Shown: piece after piece, positions 36,927 to 45,071 of the stretch
Layout of the letters: every line of letters starts with the position of its first letter
Position numbering within the stretch: the first letter of the stretch is position 1
NCBI GenBank assembly: GCA_020845635.1
Contig: JADLFI010000003.1
Coordinates: 124,001-188,000 of the forward strand
Source: Bacteroidia bacterium
Lineage (GTDB): Bacteria > Bacteroidota > Bacteroidia > UBA4408
Direction: 5' to 3'
DNA length: 64,000 bases
Made by a program: the position numbers and the translations under genes
The notes under the pieces: model-generated
Told to the model about the DNA's origin: nothing
What the model saw: only the letters and a program-made list of their open reading frames with translations
Database searches by the model: none

Positions 36927-38816
36927 TTATTTAGGAGGAATAATCATTTTGTTCTCAATCAGGCTATTATTATAGCTCTGAATAATGGCTTTCAATAGTG
37001 TTTCTTCATGCCTATAATCAACTCCGCTTTGATTTACTAGGTTATTACTCAGCAATCTATCATTTTTCATATCAAACACAGCGATTGTACTTTCGCCATC
37101 AAACTGCACACAAAATTTTTCGGTTATTAACTGGTAAAAATGTCCATTATACGAAACTGAAAAATGCTCTTCAGCATGATTGTTACATGGCTTAGTGCCA
37201 AATGAGAAATATGGTAAATCGTAATTCAGGTGATGCAATATTAAAGGTAAAATATCTATTTGTTGGGTAATTGTATTGATAGTTTTGCCATTGGGTTTTG
37301 AGGGGTCAAAAACAATTAGCGGAATACTGTAAATACCGGCAGCGGTTTGGTACTTTGGATTTATGGACATAGAAGTATGGTCGGCTGTAATAACAAACAA
37401 AGTGTTTTTAAACCAACTTGATTGTTGTGCTGTTTCAAAAAATTTCAACAAAGCATAATCAGCATATTGAATAGTGGCACTTATTTCTAATTCATTCCTT
37501 GTAAATTTATGTTTATACTTATCGGGCAAGGTGTATGGGTGATGTGACGATAATGAAAAAATACAGCTTATAAAAGGTGTATTTTCCTTATCTAAATTAT
37601 TTTTAAAATATTGAAAGAAGGGTTCGTCAAAAATACCCCAATTTCCGTCAAAGTCATTTTTATTAGGGTATTCGTTACGCCCGTAATATTTTTCAAAACC
37701 TGCAGCTTTGGCAAATACATCAAAACCCATAGTTCCGTTAATGCCCCCGTGGTAAAAAGATGAGGAGTAATTTTTTGCTTTCAGCAGAGTAGCTATGCTC
37801 TCAATACGATTGGTATTATATGGCGAATTAATAAAAGAGCCGTCAAACAAAGTAGGAATACCAGCCACCACCGCAGGAATACCTTTTATAGAAGTTTTAC
37901 CGTTAGCATAGGCTTGGTTATACACTGTGCTGTAGTTACTTAAGCTATCCAGAAAAGGAGTTAATGATTTTCCGTCTTGTGCCAACGCGGTATATTCGCT
38001 TCCTATACTCTCCATAATAATAATGACAACATTTTTTTGAATAAAAGTATATGGCTGCTCGGGACACTGTTGGTAGGGGTTATAGATGGTTACAAGCTTA
38101 TCGGAATCAAAATACTTTACCGGACTAAGCACGGGTTTGTTGAAAGTACGTAATATACTAAAAGGTGTATTTAGTATTAATGAAACATTTTTTCCATGAT
38201 TGTATGTAGCGGCACTAATCATAGTTATGGGTCGGTACTGTATTCCGCCTCGTGAACTTATAAGCGCCAGCGGGGTAAAAACAAATACAATAACTAATAG
38301 ATGTAATACTTTTTCTTTAACTGATATGGGCAGGTAGGGAGAAGTTTTTTGTTTTACGGTATAGATTAATATAAAAACAATAGTTAACCAAATAATTAAT
38401 ATATACCAATAATGGCTAATATAAGAGGGTAAAACCTGCATACCATCATTAGCTCCTGTAAGGGTTTGAAACAAATCAAACGTAGAGCGTTTTTGGGTAA
38501 ATTCAAAGTAAGCTATATCAATACAATTAAAAAGTAGGGCAATGGCATTAACCAATACAAACAGAAGGTTGTAAATTCTTAGAAACAAAGGCTTAACAGT
38601 GTATTTAAAAGGCAACAAGTAAACCAAAAACAATACACTATTTAGGGTACTAATTACAACCGCATCAAATCTAAGGCCATAAAAAAAAGATAAAAACAAA
38701 TAACCATTCCCTTTGAAATAGCTGTAATTAAAGAATAAAAACAACAATCGGGTAAAGGCATACAATACAAAAAGTAGCCCAATTTGTTTTACAACTCGCA
38801 GATATTTATTCGACAT
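36927..38816 (-). CDS. LTA-synthase-like membrane sulfatase-fold phosphotransferase
   Basis: A 629-residue inner-membrane protein with five N-terminal helices (about 9-33, 45-70, 78-100, 132-152, 168-187) and a periplasmic alkaline-phosphatase/sulfatase-fold domain (about 258-560). Metal and catalytic residues of the LtaS type are visible: E269 in NVVIIIMESIG, the nucleophile T308 in NGKTSIKG, and D479-H480 in TADHTS. The FYHGGINGTMGF and NWGIFDEPFF motifs are also LtaS-like. Such enzymes transfer phosphoglycerol or phosphoethanolamine from phospholipids to glycans. Bacteroidota lack lipoteichoic acid, so modification of an envelope glycan or lipid is more likely. Co-oriented with the macro-like gene. 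Confidence 0.88.
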   Translation of the reverse strand: MSNKYLRVVKQIGLLFVLYAFTRLLFLFFNYSYFKGNGYLFLSFFYGLRFDAVVISTLNSVLFLVYLLPFKYTVKPLFLRIYNLLFVLVNAIALLFNCIDIAYFEFTQKRSTFDLFQTLTGANDGMQVLPSYISHYWYILIIWLTIVFILIYTVKQKTSPYLPISVKEKVLHLLVIVFVFTPLALISSRGGIQYRPITMISAATYNHGKNVSLILNTPFSILRTFNKPVLSPVKYFDSDKLVTIYNPYQQCPEQPYTFIQKNVVIIIMESIGSEYTALAQDGKSLTPFLDSLSNYSTVYNQAYANGKTSIKGIPAVVAGIPTLFDGSFINSPYNTNRIESIATLLKAKNYSSSFYHGGINGTMGFDVFAKAAGFEKYYGRNEYPNKNDFDGNWGIFDEPFFQYFKNNLDKENTPFISCIFSLSSHHPYTLPDKYKHKFTRNELEISATIQYADYALLKFFETAQQSSWFKNTLFVITADHTSMSINPKYQTAAGIYSIPLIVFDPSKPNGKTINTITQQIDILPLILHHLNYDLPYFSFGTKPCNNHAEEHFSVSYNGHFYQLITEKFCVQFDGESTIAVFDMKNDRLLSNNLVNQSGVDYRHEETLLKAIIQSYNNSLIENKMIIPPK

Positions 38817-38845
38817 CAGAGTTCAAATTACAGCAAAAAACAAAT

Positions 38846-38882
38846 AAAAAAAAAGCCACTCTTTAAGGAGTGGCTTTTTTTT
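38846..38882 (-). terminator. Intrinsic terminator after the DUF5011 lipoprotein gene
   Basis: GCCACTC, 6-nt loop, GAGTGGC stem flanked by A9 and T8, giving a strong hairpin and a nine-U tail on the minus strand. It sits 16 nt past the lipoprotein stop and just before the sulfatase gene. Confidence 0.9.
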
Positions 38883-38898
38883 ATTTAAAAACTATTAC

Positions 38899-39552
38899 TT
38901 ATTGTTTTACCCAAGTAGCAGTACAGCTATCTGATCCGGCATTATAGGTTATAACTATAGTCTTACCATCAGGTTTAATAGTACCGGTTCCTGACATTGA
39001 TAAACCGGCATAAACTCCTGATTCTAAAGTAACTTTTTCATTCAAGTCGCCTGATAAAGTTGCAGGCACATTAATGGTAGTATTAAAATTACCAAAATTG
39101 CTAAAAGTGATCGTTAAATTACTTGAAGTACCGGCAGTAATACTGCAATTGTATTCGGCAACGTTACCAAAGTTACAAGACTCAGTAGTTTTGTAAGTAC
39201 CGGCAACAGTAGAATTTTTATGTTTTACCCAAACAGTTCTTTTTACTTGAGTAGCAGTATTTCCGGCTTCATCAGTAACATCATAAGTAACTTCATACTT
39301 AGCGGCTTCAGTAGTTTTAACAGTTCCTGAAATTTTTATGTTTGCAGAAATATCGCTTTCTTTGTCTTTACCATCTAAGTCGGTAGCAGTGGCTCCAGGC
39401 TCGGTATAGGTATCACCTAGATAAATAACCATTTCGGCATCACCTTTTAATTTAATGGTAGGAGCATTAGTGTCTTCTTTTTTACAACCTGTTAATACTA
39501 CAGCAGAACCTACTAATAAAGTAGCTGCAAGAGTTAAAATCTGTTTTTTCAT
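38899..39552 (-). CDS. Lipoprotein with an Ig-like DUF5011 domain
   Basis: A 217-residue lipoprotein: signal MKKQILTLAATLLVGSAVVL with lipobox LTGC and lipid attachment at C23, followed by KKEDTN. About residues 30-110 match the bacterial Ig-like/DUF5011 pattern (APTIKLKGDAEMVIYLGDTY, PGATATDLDG, YEVTYDVTDEAGNTA). The C-terminal half is a beta-rich domain of unknown function with two cysteine pairs possible (C127, C136, plus C near the end in SCTATW). It is monocistronic, with a consensus promoter and a strong terminator. Likely outer-membrane or surface exposed; function unknown. Confidence 0.87.
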   Translation of the reverse strand: MKKQILTLAATLLVGSAVVLTGCKKEDTNAPTIKLKGDAEMVIYLGDTYTEPGATATDLDGKDKESDISANIKISGTVKTTEAAKYEVTYDVTDEAGNTATQVKRTVWVKHKNSTVAGTYKTTESCNFGNVAEYNCSITAGTSSNLTITFSNFGNFNTTINVPATLSGDLNEKVTLESGVYAGLSMSGTGTIKPDGKTIVITYNAGSDSCTATWVKQ

Positions 39553-39583
39553 GTTTATTATTTAGTTTATAAATTAATTGGGG

Positions 39584-39614
39584 CAAAATTAATCTTTCTA
39601 ATTGGAAATACAAA
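39584..39614 (-). promoter_or_regulatory. Consensus promoter for the DUF5011 lipoprotein
   Basis: Minus strand: TTTG at 39614-39611, 19-nt spacer, TAATTTTG at 39591-39584. Both elements match the Bacteroidota sigma-ABfr consensus exactly. The predicted leader is about 27 nt. Confidence 0.78.
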
Positions 39615-39707
39615 AATCTTTACAATTTTTAGTTTTCTAAAAATCAGTTCATTACATGTATATAATTAATTTAGAATAATGTTTGTAGGTTTCAAAATAA
39701 AATATTA

Positions 39708-40907
39708 TCAGTTATAATGAAATATTCCCTGTTTGCTGTTTATAGTGAGTCGCGATTCATTATTTTGCTGCTTTACCACTCTTCCAATAATTTGAGCATC
39801 AACATTAAAAGTTTTGGAAATATTTATTATTTCTTGGGCATCGCTCTCATTTACATACAGTTCCATACGATGACCCATATTAAATACCTTATACATTTCA
39901 GCCCAATCGGTTTTCGATTCTTTTTGTATCATTTCAAACAAAGGAGGAATTTGAAATAAGTTATCTTTTATTACTCTTAAATGGTGATTTAAAAAGTGTA
40001 ATATTTTGGTTTGCCCACCTCCCGAGCAGTGTATCATTCCTTTAATGGCGGTACGGTGCTTTTCAAATATTTTTTTAATGATAGGTGCATAAGTGCGTGT
40101 GGGTGATAGTACTAGCTTACCGGCTGTTATTTTTTCTCTATTTTCAATGGTTATTTCATCACTTAATTTATAAGAGCCACTATATATTACAGATGAATCA
40201 ATGGCTTTATCATAGCTTTCGGGATATTTATCTGCATATATTCTATCAAAAACATCATGTCGGGCTGAAGTTAATCCATTGCTTCCCATGCCTCCATTAT
40301 ACTCATTTTCGTAATGGGCTTTTCCATACGAGCAAAGTCCAACAATAACCTGTCCTTCATCAATGTTGGCATTATCTATAACATCTTCTCTTTTCATACG
40401 GCAAACTACGGTTGAGTCAACAATAATAGTTCTTACCAAATCGCCCACATCGGCTGTTTCGCCACCGGTGCTATGAATGCCAACTCCGTAATTTCTTAAA
40501 TTTTGCAACACATTTTCAGTACCGTTAATAATAGCGCTAAGCACCTGACCCGGAATTAATTGTTTGTTCCGTCCAATAGTTGATGATATTAAAATATTTT
40601 CGCAGGCACCAACGCAAAGCAAATCATCTGTATTCATTACCACTGCATCTTGGGCAATGCCTTGCCATACACTTAAATCACCCGTTTCGCGCCAGTACAT
40701 ATAGGCTAATGATGATTTTGTTCCGGCTCCATCGGCATGCATCACTACACAGTATGCATCGTCATTTCCTAAAATATCTGGAACAATTTTACAAAAGGCC
40801 TTTGGAAAAATGCCTTTATTTATATTTTTGATGGCGGCATGTACATCTTCCTTATCGGACGAAACGCCACGTAAGTTGTATCTTGAGTTAGTATTATTTT
40901 CTTTCAT
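39708..40907 (-). CDS. purM: Phosphoribosylformylglycinamidine cyclo-ligase (AIR synthetase)
   Basis: Fifth step of de novo purine synthesis: FGAM plus ATP gives AIR. At 399 residues it has the longer form seen in Bacteroidota. Family landmarks are HADGAGTKSSLAY (about 53-65), WQGIAQDAVVMNTDDLLCVGA (cited by core DAVVMNTDDLLCVGA), GGETADVGDLV near 148, and LTSARHDVF with GLCSYGKAHYENEYNGGMGSNG-type nucleotide loop before it. NMGHRMELYV near the C-terminus corresponds to the conserved FNMGxGM segment. No other pur genes are nearby. Its -7 box lies in the U-tract of the upstream gene's terminator, 4 nt from the ATG. Confidence 0.93.
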   Translation of the reverse strand: MKENNTNSRYNLRGVSSDKEDVHAAIKNINKGIFPKAFCKIVPDILGNDDAYCVVMHADGAGTKSSLAYMYWRETGDLSVWQGIAQDAVVMNTDDLLCVGACENILISSTIGRNKQLIPGQVLSAIINGTENVLQNLRNYGVGIHSTGGETADVGDLVRTIIVDSTVVCRMKREDVIDNANIDEGQVIVGLCSYGKAHYENEYNGGMGSNGLTSARHDVFDRIYADKYPESYDKAIDSSVIYSGSYKLSDEITIENREKITAGKLVLSPTRTYAPIIKKIFEKHRTAIKGMIHCSGGGQTKILHFLNHHLRVIKDNLFQIPPLFEMIQKESKTDWAEMYKVFNMGHRMELYVNESDAQEIINISKTFNVDAQIIGRVVKQQNNESRLTINSKQGIFHYN

Positions 40908-40911
40908 GGAA

Positions 40912-40919
40912 CAAAAATA
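40912..40919 (-). promoter_or_regulatory. -7 box abutting the purM start codon
   Basis: Minus-strand TATTTTTG, a perfect TAnnTTTG, 4 nt before the ATG at 40907. It coincides with the U-tract of the terminator at 40922-40950. A TTTG lies 13 nt upstream, closer than normal. Confidence 0.45.
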
Positions 40920-40921
40920 AG

Positions 40922-40950
40922 AAGTCCCGTAACAAAAAGCTACGGGACTT
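40922..40950 (-). terminator. Intrinsic terminator after the PorE-like gene
   Basis: Perfect 10-bp stem AAGTCCCGTA / TACGGGACTT with a 9-nt loop, followed on the minus strand by CTTATTTTTG, an interrupted U-tract. It begins 26 nt after the stop at 40976. Confidence 0.78.
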
Positions 40951-40975
40951 TTAATTTAATTAAAGAATTGTTATA

Positions 40976-42985
40976 TTATTCTTCTTCCTCTTCTTCAACA
41001 TTTTGAATTTTAGGAGCCTTTTTAGCATTTGGATCTTCCTTAGGAATATAATCCTCTCTTAATATTTTAAACTCAGTTCTTCTATTTTTCTGATGAGCTT
41101 CTTCTTTTTCGGCCTCTGTTTTGAGTCCGGCTATTTCTTTATCTGAAATTAACGGACGATTTTCACCATATCCTTTGGCTACCAATCTGTCGCCAGCAAT
41201 TCCTTTTGAGATTAAATAATCAACAACGCTTTGTGCACGCTTTTGTGCTAAAATTTCATTCGATTTGTTGTCGCCTCTGGTGTCGGTATGTGAACCTAAT
41301 TCAATTACCAAGTTAGGGTTTTGATCTAAGGTTTTCACTAAACCGGCTAACGAATCCTGATATTGTGGTTTTAAATCCCAAGCAGCCAAATCGTACAAAA
41401 TGTCCGGTAAGCGGATTGGCTCTTTCTTAATTTCTTTCAATAATAAATCTTTGGTAAAATCTGTCTGAACTTCAATTCCTACAGTGGTAAAATCTTTGCT
41501 GTCTGATAAATGCTTCTCCATAGTGGCAGATACAGTGTAAGACACATTGGCATTTACATAACGCTTACCATCAGGGGTAAAATCAAAACGGTAGTTCCCT
41601 GTAGCATCAGATTTTGTTTCAACACTTGAACCATCACTGCCTATTAATTTTACTGTAGCTCCAATAATCGCTTGACCCGATTCTATTTCAGAAACAACAC
41701 CAGCAACCGAGAACAACACCGGAGGTAGTCTAAACTCGTAAATATCGTCTTGGCCTTTGCCACCCGGACGGCTGGATGTAAAGAAACCATTTTCGTTTTT
41801 CAATTCAATAATAATACCAAAGTCATCAGCAGCCGAGTTTAAAGGATATTTTAAGTTCTCAGGGGTACTGAAACCATCTCCCGAAATTTCGGCCTTAAAA
41901 TTATCTAAACCTCCCATCCCTATTAATCCGTTTGAAGCGAAATACAAGGCCGATTCGGTAATATATGGGAACATTTCATCGCCAGGGGTGTTAATCATAG
42001 GGCCTAAGTTTACAGGGTTGCCCACAGGCTTACGTTGTTTGTCTAATTTAACTTTCCATAAGTCCTTACCTCCAAATCCACCCGGCATATCCGAAGCAAA
42101 ATACAAAGTAGTTTCATCAGGGCTGATTGAAGGATGTCCTACGGTAAAAGAATCGGCACATAAAACTATTTCTTCGGCAGGTCCCCAACCTTTTCCTTTT
42201 TGAGTAGCCACCATAATTTTACACCCAAGTGTTTTCTTTGTTTCCTTTGGACAACGGGTAAAATAAACTGTATTTCTTTTTTTATTGAAAGACATGGCTC
42301 CCTCACCGGCAGGAGTGTTAATGTTAGGGTCAACTAACGAAGGAGTATTCCAGCTTCCTTTCTTATCGCGTTTTACCTCATAAATATCTGAAAAGGATTG
42401 ACCGGTAGTTCCATCGGTAGAGCTTCCGGTAGCACCATCTCTGGTTGATGAAAACCATAATGAATTGTATTTTTTATCTACATAAGCCGCAGCAAAATCC
42501 ATAACCTTACTATTAAACGGAGCTACAGTTACCTCATGTCTGGTGGGATTATCTTTCCAAGTTTGTGCTAAAGTACATGACTTTACTCCGTTTTCGCCTC
42601 TTGGATCGTTTGGAACCAATTTTGAATAGGCAGTATATGATGTAATAGCATCAGTATATTTTTCTTGTGCTTTTTGACAATCGGCTAAATATAATTGTGC
42701 TCGAGGATCGGGATATTTAGCCTTAATGGCTTTGGCATAATTGTTTTCGGCATTCTTCAAATCATTAATGTGTCTGTAACATTCTGCTAATCTGAACAAA
42801 GCTTCTGCTTTTTGTGTTCTGTTTTCTATTTTGGTTAATGCTTTTTTATAAAGCTCAATGGCATTTCCATACTGCCAATTATCATAGGCTTCATCAGCCT
42901 TTTTTGTTTTAGAAGATTGAGCAAAAACTTGTAGAGTAAGAACTAAAGCTGCTGCTAAAACACTCAAATGTTTGTTTAATTTCAT
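40976..42985 (-). CDS. TPR / PD40 propeller / OmpA-like envelope protein (PorE-type architecture)
   Basis: A 669-residue exported protein: signal peptide 1-23 (ends VFAQ), TPR-like helices about 28-130, a PD40 beta-propeller about 150-420 (SLWFSSTRDGATG, PSISPDETTLYFASD, DDIYEFRLP), a carboxypeptidase-regulatory-like fold about 425-515 (ATVKLIGSDGSS), and an OmpA C-terminal peptidoglycan-binding domain about 540-645 (IELGSHTDTRGDNKSNE, AQKRAQSVVDYLISKGI, KGYGENRPL, NRRTEFKIL). The tail is acidic (EEEEEE). This domain order and length match PorE of Porphyromonas gingivalis, which anchors the T9SS to peptidoglycan. Bacteroidota carry several such paralogues, so I do not assign the symbol. It is monocistronic with its own terminator. 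Confidence 0.85.
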   Translation of the reverse strand: MKLNKHLSVLAAALVLTLQVFAQSSKTKKADEAYDNWQYGNAIELYKKALTKIENRTQKAEALFRLAECYRHINDLKNAENNYAKAIKAKYPDPRAQLYLADCQKAQEKYTDAITSYTAYSKLVPNDPRGENGVKSCTLAQTWKDNPTRHEVTVAPFNSKVMDFAAAYVDKKYNSLWFSSTRDGATGSSTDGTTGQSFSDIYEVKRDKKGSWNTPSLVDPNINTPAGEGAMSFNKKRNTVYFTRCPKETKKTLGCKIMVATQKGKGWGPAEEIVLCADSFTVGHPSISPDETTLYFASDMPGGFGGKDLWKVKLDKQRKPVGNPVNLGPMINTPGDEMFPYITESALYFASNGLIGMGGLDNFKAEISGDGFSTPENLKYPLNSAADDFGIIIELKNENGFFTSSRPGGKGQDDIYEFRLPPVLFSVAGVVSEIESGQAIIGATVKLIGSDGSSVETKSDATGNYRFDFTPDGKRYVNANVSYTVSATMEKHLSDSKDFTTVGIEVQTDFTKDLLLKEIKKEPIRLPDILYDLAAWDLKPQYQDSLAGLVKTLDQNPNLVIELGSHTDTRGDNKSNEILAQKRAQSVVDYLISKGIAGDRLVAKGYGENRPLISDKEIAGLKTEAEKEEAHQKNRRTEFKILREDYIPKEDPNAKKAPKIQNVEEEEEE

Positions 42986-43848
42986 AATAATTACTTATTT
43001 TTTTAAAAAGCGAGGCTAATGTAGTTATTTTATTATATATACACGCCAAAAACATTTATTTTTTTACACAATAGTCTAATTAGGGTGTATAAGATTAATA
43101 ATAAACAGCTATTAATCATACACTTACACAGAAATTTAAAATTTCAAAATTTTTGAACTACTTTAAATAAAATAACTAGTGTGATTTGTTTATAGCAAGC
43201 AGAAACTAAAATATAAGGGCAAAATAATATTTACATATTTCATTTTATCAAGCATCTATTTTATCAAAAACTTTCGGCATAGGATAAAACAGAAAAACTA
43301 AATGTATTTTCAGAGTTGGATTTCACAAAAAGCCGGATAAAACAAATATTGGAAATGCAATATTATTGTAAGGGAGTTTTTTTCTTGCGTTTTAACCAAA
43401 TATATATATTCGCGGGTAATGATGTATCAATGACATGGATTGAGGTATTGTAAATTATGAAGAAAATAAATTGAATGATGTAAACAACATAAGTATTATT
43501 CCGGAATTTACATATTTAGAGGTAGTGTAAAAAATGTATTGGGTGTACAGTCCTGAAAATTTATGAAAAATACATTCCGGTCATTAAACACATAAGTAAA
43601 TTAATGTATTTATAAAATTATCACTTATAAAACTAATAATTAAAACGCCTTTCAAACAATAAACTACAGTATTTTAATAATGCAATTGTAGAGTATCTTA
43701 AACAATGGTATAAAGTTATAAACGCTATAGGCTACAATAAATTATTAGTTAGAGAAAATAATACGAATATAAATTAAAAAAAAATTTGTTATTTAAAAAA
43801 AATAAATACATTTGTACTCAAATCAAACCAACTTAAAACAATTTTATT
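42986..43848. other. Long AT-rich intergenic region
   Basis: 863 nt with no ORF showing coding character on either strand and no homology I can recognise. It contains a consensus promoter near its right end (43785-43814) for the small lipoprotein. CCGGAAT at 43501-43507 and ATTCCGG at 43573-43579 form a loose 7-bp inverted repeat about 65 nt apart, which may be chance. A small RNA or a decayed gene cannot be excluded. Confidence 0.5.
43785..43814 (+). promoter_or_regulatory. Consensus promoter for the small cysteine-bearing lipoprotein
   Basis: TTTG at 43785-43788, 18-nt spacer, TACATTTG at 43807-43814. Both elements are exact. The -7 box ends 34 nt before the ATG. Confidence 0.78.
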
Positions 43849-44067
43849 ATGAAAAAATTCTTATTATCTATTGCCGCTGTAGCTTTAGTTGCTACAACAA
43901 TGACATCTTGCAAGAAAAGCTGGACATGTGAATGTACTGCCACTGCCGGTGGTTTTACTACTACTGCTTCTTCTACAATAAAAGAAACTAAGAAAAAAGC
44001 AAAAGAAGCTTGCGAAGCCGGAAATGCATCATCAGGTCTTGCATCAGTATCTTGCAAAATAAAATAA
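43849..44067 (+). CDS. Small lipoprotein with four extra cysteines (72 aa)
   Basis: A 72-residue protein with a lipoprotein-type signal (MKKFLLSIAAVALVATTMTS, lipid attachment probably C21). The mature part is only about 51 residues, rich in T, A, S and K, with C27 and C29 (SWTCECTATAGG), C55 and C69, enough for two disulfides. No family recognised. Real-gene evidence: a consensus -33/-7 promoter, a signal sequence, and a terminator 22 nt after the stop, so it is a free-standing transcript. It immediately precedes a DoxX/MauE-thioredoxin fusion gene, an attractive but unproven partner for a disulfide-bearing lipoprotein. Similar short lipoproteins are common in Bacteroidota and mostly uncharacterised. 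Confidence 0.82.
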   Translation: MKKFLLSIAAVALVATTMTSCKKSWTCECTATAGGFTTTASSTIKETKKKAKEACEAGNASSGLASVSCKIK

Positions 44068-44089
44068 TTCTAATTTTTTTTTATTATTA

Positions 44090-44116
44090 GGCTGCCTGCA
44101 CAAGGCAGCCTTTTTT
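44090..44116 (+). terminator. Intrinsic terminator after the small lipoprotein
   Basis: GGCTGCCT, 5-nt loop GCACA, AGGCAGCC, then T6. A compact, perfect 8-bp GC-rich stem. Confidence 0.9.
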
Positions 44117-44123
44117 ATTTTAC

Positions 44124-44131
44124 TACCTTTG
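44124..44131 (+). promoter_or_regulatory. -7 box abutting the DoxX-thioredoxin fusion start
   Basis: TACCTTTG matches TAnnTTTG and ends 4 nt before the ATG at 44136. The -33 position falls inside the terminator hairpin of the preceding gene. Confidence 0.5.
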
Positions 44132-44135
44132 GTGT

Positions 44136-45065
44136 ATGATTAAAAATATACTTACCGGAACGGTTTCTGTATTGCTTGGTTTGATTTTTATTTTTTCAGC
44201 TTATACTAAACTTTTTCCTATTGAGCTTTTTGAGTTTTCGTTTATAGAAATAAAAGTTGCTAACTGGACTACAGCACCATATATAGCCCGCTTCCTTTTA
44301 GCTTTTGAATTTTTTATAGGTGTATTACTGATTTTTAATTTTAAAGGTGGCAACAGGTTAGTGCCCAAGATAACCATTGGCTTGTTGCTTGTATTTACCA
44401 TTTATTTATTGGCTATTATTTTTTGGCAAGGAAACAGTGGTAATTGCGGCTGCTTTGGCACCATGATAAAAATGACACCTCTTGAGTCAATTATTAAAAA
44501 TATATTGCTTATAAGTTTATGTTTAGTATTGTTTATTCCGCCTCCGCAAAAAAATTTTTCAGGACATAAAACAGTCATTTGGACAAGTGCTTTAGCGTGT
44601 TTTGCTTTACCCTTTATAGTAAATCCTGTGTCGCTAACTCCACCACCAAATGATCAGGCTATAAATTATGATTTAAAACTAGCTCCACTATACGACCAAA
44701 GTAGGAATGATATTCCAACGGTGGATTTAAAGCAGGGTAAAAGAATTATTGCCTTTTTGAGTCTTACTTGCCCACACTGCAAAATTGGGGCACACAAATT
44801 AAATTTAATTCATCAACAGCAACCTAATATTCCTATGTATTTTATTTTAAATGGCGAAGATTATGATTTAAAACCATTCATTGAAGAATCAAAAACTACT
44901 GATATTGAATATTGTTTTATGAGTTTAAAAGAGGGTTTTATTGATAATGCAGGGTTAAACTTACCTGCAATATTATGGGTAAAAAATGGGAAAGTTGTGA
45001 ATCGCACCCGATATACTGAACTAAATGCTGATGACCTGGTTAAGTGGTATGAACAAGAAGATTAA
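44136..45065 (+). CDS. DoxX/MauE-like membrane protein fused to a thioredoxin-like domain
   Basis: A 309-residue inner-membrane protein. The N-terminal four-helix DoxX/MauE-like domain spans about 1-135, with SAYTKLFPIELFEF and the NCGCFG motif (about 106-111) typical of MauE-type redox-associated membrane proteins. A fifth helix (about 148-165) leads to a thioredoxin-like domain with CPHC (LSLTCPHCKIG, about 212-215), presumably on the periplasmic side. Such fusions are predicted to pass electrons or disulfides across the membrane. It is separated from the small cysteine-bearing lipoprotein only by a terminator, and is convergent with a metalloprotease gene 6 nt away. The substrate is unknown. 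Confidence 0.85.
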   Translation: MIKNILTGTVSVLLGLIFIFSAYTKLFPIELFEFSFIEIKVANWTTAPYIARFLLAFEFFIGVLLIFNFKGGNRLVPKITIGLLLVFTIYLLAIIFWQGNSGNCGCFGTMIKMTPLESIIKNILLISLCLVLFIPPPQKNFSGHKTVIWTSALACFALPFIVNPVSLTPPPNDQAINYDLKLAPLYDQSRNDIPTVDLKQGKRIIAFLSLTCPHCKIGAHKLNLIHQQQPNIPMYFILNGEDYDLKPFIEESKTTDIEYCFMSLKEGFIDNAGLNLPAILWVKNGKVVNRTRYTELNADDLVKWYEQED

Positions 45066-45071
45066 TTGCTA

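Noticed and set aside
43501-43579. CCGGAAT...ATTCCGG as a structured RNA or operator
   Set aside because: Only 7 bp pair over a 65-nt gap, and the flanking bases do not extend the stem. Chance is adequate.
43833-44057. 74-codon minus-strand ORF antisense to the small lipoprotein
   Set aside because: It is almost fully contained opposite a gene with a signal peptide, consensus promoter and terminator. Its own sequence has no family or signal features.
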